A stretch of DNA of 64,000 nucleotides from Homalodisca vitripennis (Eukaryota; Arthropoda; Insecta; Hemiptera; Cicadellidae): assembly GCF_021130785.1 (NCBI RefSeq), contig NC_060214.1, forward strand, positions 45,466,001 through 45,530,000. The letters are read 5' to 3'. Shown here piece after piece: positions 60,906 through 64,000 of this stretch. The notes beneath the pieces are model-generated. The model worked only from the letters and a program-made list of their open reading frames with translations, did not search any database and was not told the origin of the DNA. Positions within the stretch are counted from its first letter, which is position 1; each line of letters starts with the position of its first letter. The position numbers and the translations under genes were made by a program.

Positions 60906-63452
60906 TGTTTGGTATTGTCATTATTTTTGAAGCTTACGAGTTCTTATGAAAACTGTCACACTAAGCAGCCAAGTATTTATGAATTGCAAGTGGTTAATGA
61001 ATTGAAAGTAAAGTAAAATACAAATGTATTTTCTGTATATAATACGGTTTAAGGAACTTAAGTTTAACAATAATATATCCAAACACCGTACGAAGCAATG
61101 TTACATCACTTTAATTTATTTAAAAGAGATTACACCTTTTGACAATTTTCTCGTAGTACTGATATAGTTAAAAATCACTGGTCCTATGAATGTTGTATTG
61201 AAAATTACACATTAAGTAACACACTCATTTAGCCTATTATAATCCAGATCTCAGTAATATTTCTAAATTAGGTAATGAACTACTAGATCAGGTATTGAAA
61301 GTAGTTTTAATTATACTTATAAGTTATACACCCCAACTAAACAATATTGAAATATTATTTTATATATTGTTTTAATTATTTTTCCTACTTATTCTGGAAT
61401 ATGATCAACGTAATGTGACACAAATTTATTAAATTACCTAAAGAAATTGTAATCTTCGGACCGGTAAAAGCACTAACACACTTTTACTAATAAATAGTAA
61501 CATCAACAAAATGTACTAAAAGCAAGAAGAGAAGATCAGCGCCTATGATTTTGAAAATTTCTGCAAATCTTTTTAATAGAAATGGCACTTGCTGGGTGAT
61601 TTTTAAAAATTTAATCGTGTGGAATTAAAATAGCAAATACTCAATTATAAAGATTAAAAGACACTATTGTATTTTTAACTACACACAAAAAACGGCATTT
61701 CTTAATTCGTGAAATGTATCCCATGGAAATTTAAGGAAAAATATTGGCAGATACCTGTTATGAAATAAGGTTCCTGTTTCTATTGGTACACTTAAAGCTA
61801 TACGGTGAATTATTATCTCAATATTAACGGTGACAAATTTCAAGTGTTACTCTAAACTGTTTCTAAACTAAGCCTAAAGTGGCTTTTAGATGTTATTTGG
61901 TACACGCATACTCACCCAGTCTCATTTTTAATATATATTTAAATTCTTAAGGAAAGTTAACCATTTTTTTCAAAATTTTTAATGAGGCCGATAAGGAGCT
62001 AAATTTTATTTTTAAGGGCGGGAGCAATCACCAGTTTGCCATAATGAGGTACTTGACTGTGAGAGGATCTAATCAAACAATATAAAGAGTGTGATATTCT
62101 CATACTGCCTTTGAATCTGCGATATTTCTGGATATGCAATGGTTTAGACCGTATGGTTACTACATAGTAAAACAAAACAATTTTAAAGAAATTCTCTATA
62201 TCAAAGTTGCAGTGTTTAATATTCCTTTTTAAAAACAAATTCTATTTTCCATTCGGTTTTTCAACAAACTAAACAATTTTTTACTAAAATAGTTTAATTA
62301 TTTTTAAAATAATAAATAATTACTGTAAGTTACATTCTGTATAGCATTTGTCCTATCAGGCCATGAGTTAAGAATAATTAAAACAGTTTGAAGTTTAATC
62401 TTGTTTATAGATTTGTTTGAAACAATACAAGTGGCTTCCTGACACTTTCCAGCTGCATGTGGTAAAAACATGCACTAATTTTTAGCAATAGGAATCCGAG
62501 TCTATAAATCAATCAACATTCTTAACGATGATGTCGGAGAATGTTTTATTTTTTATTTTCTGTGTTAAATGTTTATTTAAATGAGTCCGAATTTATTATA
62601 TTAAGTCATAAACGTTGTTATATAAGCAATATTTGTCTACCAATAGTACTCTTAGCTATCAGTAAATAATGGTAAAGTAGAAATTATTTCTGTTATAACT
62701 TAATTAAACAGTTTATGCTTTTAATAATATATCATTGCATTAAATTTAAGAAATTTCTCTATTTTGTAAACAAGTATTACTCCTTTAATGATTTTATGAC
62801 TAAAATCAATATACAGATGTATTCCAGTTTATATTTTAAAACTATTAAAAGAATAGTAAAGTCTTTGCACATTTTATTTAATTTTGAATTTGTATATAAC
62901 GTGAAACTCACATACTACTCGTAGTTAGTCCTAAATTGCTACTTGTACAATACCAAATTAATTATATTTGTATTTTTCGTTATATATTTCCTGTCAAATT
63001 GTTTCATTAAAGCTGACTAGTAGTTCAGGGTACATTATGGCAACCATAATTCATAAGGGTGAAGTGAATTACAGCATGGCCCATTATTCACTTGCCCACT
63101 AGGTACATTACACTGAAGCTTAGAAGGCAGAGACACCAGTAAACGAATGTTTAGCCTTTTCAGAGCTTACAGCAATAATTTATTACGTTTCTCTCACTTT
63201 CACTGGACTTGTGCTAGAACGAATATTTATGCCTAAACATGTACAATGTAAAGTTATTCATTAACACCTTCAATAACGCATTGTTTTGGTAAATACAAAT
63301 TATATTTATTACTTAATATTTTCGATCCGAATGCATGATTTATGGAATATAGTACATTGTGAAATACATAATTAAAACTCTTAGTCTAACAATGGAAATC
63401 TTCCGAGGTATTACTGAAATTTGCCTCTATAGTATATACAAAAATCAAATCT

Positions 63453-63508
63453 GTAGTACAAAATACATCTACTGAAATATTAATAATATCTAGGTAAAAA
63501 TTGAAATG

Positions 63509-63553
<45 letters not shown>

Positions 63554-63618
63554 TATACATAGGCATTTCAATTTTCACCCAGATATTATTAATATTTCAG
63601 TAGATGTATTTTGTATTA
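63453..63618. repeat. Large palindrome with (TA)n centre
   Basis: The left arm (TACAAAATACATCTACTGAA onward, ending TTGAAATGCCTATATA) is complementary almost throughout to the right arm (TAGGCATTTCAATTTTCACC to TAGATGTATTTTGTATTA). Each arm is about 60 bases, and the TA tract (63512-63550) forms the loop. It lies inside unit D and is absent from the corresponding place in unit B. Confidence 0.9.
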
Positions 63619-63754
63619 CATTTTTGATATCATAATTTTGTCATCTTTGGAAAGGCATTCATATATATGGTTATAAATCATTTTATGTATGTATCTATTC
63701 TGAATACTAGGAAGATAATCTAACCTGAATAAGATTACATCTAAATAACAATTG

Positions 63755-63885
63755 TATAAATTACTGTTGTTTCCGGCCGAATCAGAACTCCATTATTCAT
63801 AAACGCAAAGAGAGCCTCACGTAACTAAGTACATTTACATGATTTCTGTACAAGAGAAGCCGTTCTGGGACCGAGTCAGTGTAGT
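63755..63885 (+). promoter_or_regulatory. TATA-initiator-first-exon module, copy 4
   Basis: TATAAATTACT at 63755, A of ATCAGAACT at 63784 (29 nt), ATG at 63839 (55 nt further, a 6-nt deletion in the leader). The exon reads MISVQEKPFWDRVSV and ends at GTA|GTAAGT (GT at 63884). Relative to the other copies four bases are missing near CCGAGTCAGTG, so the frame shifts. The window ends 116 bp later. Confidence 0.5.
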
Positions 63886-64000
63886 AAGTTTTAGTCACTG
63901 CAGGTTTCAAAACCAGAACAAAGGACACAATTTTAGGTCTTATTCATTATTTGCATACAAAGATTACTTGGATCGATATATAGTGCGTTATGTAAATCAT

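Larger units (their letters stand above)
60910..63890 (+). repeat. Segmental duplication unit D
   Basis: The partner of 43790-46860, displaced by about 17.05-17.1 kb. Landmarks in order: TTTGAAGCTTACGAGTTCTT near 60928, GGACCGGTAAAAGCACTAAC near 61459, CCCATTATTCACTTGCCCAC near 63080, TTCAGAGCTTACAGCAATAA near 63158 and the TATA module at 63755. The first block is shorter than in unit B. Confidence 0.75.

Overview
This window looks like a piece of an AT-rich arthropod nuclear genome, most likely insect. The reasons are an intron-split gene with GT/AG junctions, a secreted C-type lectin, arthropod-style TATA plus TCAG initiator promoters, IS630-Tc1-mariner elements, Penelope-like elements (PLEs), a tRNA-derived repeat family and long (TA)n and (TG)n tracts. 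There are no operons, CRISPR arrays or other prokaryotic features. The species cannot be fixed from sequence alone. Most of the DNA is non-coding, and most short open frames are chance or microsatellite translations.

The one gene I can reconstruct with confidence is a four-exon C-type lectin on the minus strand (27080 down to 17308). All exon phases join, giving 193 residues: a signal peptide, an unusual C-x-P-C linker and a single lectin domain. Intron 1 (6.6 kb) holds a 195-bp tandem repeat and a tandem array of a tRNA-like unit. Intron 2 holds a rearranged PLE with a GIY-YIG-type fragment and hammerhead-like ends. A 208-bp tandem duplication lies just downstream of the stop codon. A second candidate is a six-cysteine terminal exon at 640-877 (minus), followed closely by AATAAA.

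The most striking structure outside the lectin is a module present four times on the plus strand (near 15955, 41669, 46708 and 63755). Each has a TATA-like box, exactly 29 nt to the A of a TCAG initiator, a 5' leader with ATG about 55-61 nt downstream, a short conserved exon and a splice-donor-like GTAA. The copies at 46.7 and 63.7 kb end paralogous segments of about 3 kb (43.8-46.9 and 60.9-63.9 kb). The copies at 15.9 and 41.7 kb share another upstream block (13.6 and 40.2 kb). This suggests an eroding array of duplicated genes or promoters whose downstream exons I could not find.

Mobile DNA by region: 1-9 kb has a tRNA-derived fragment, a 389-bp tandem duplication, a 704-bp fold-back element and a PLE-end-like hammerhead motif. 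28-32.6 kb has an inverted duplication and a pair of exon-like blocks. 35.2-39.2 kb has a tRNA-derived repeat interrupted by a 2.56-kb mariner-like element with about 500-bp inverted repeats and a broken transposase, followed by a small TA-flanked MITE. 42.8 kb has another tRNA-derived copy. 48.3 kb has a 5S rRNA-derived segment. 51.2 kb has a PLE reverse-transcriptase fragment. 56.5-58.0 kb has a decayed LINE reverse transcriptase. Large AT-rich stretches between these show nothing I can name.
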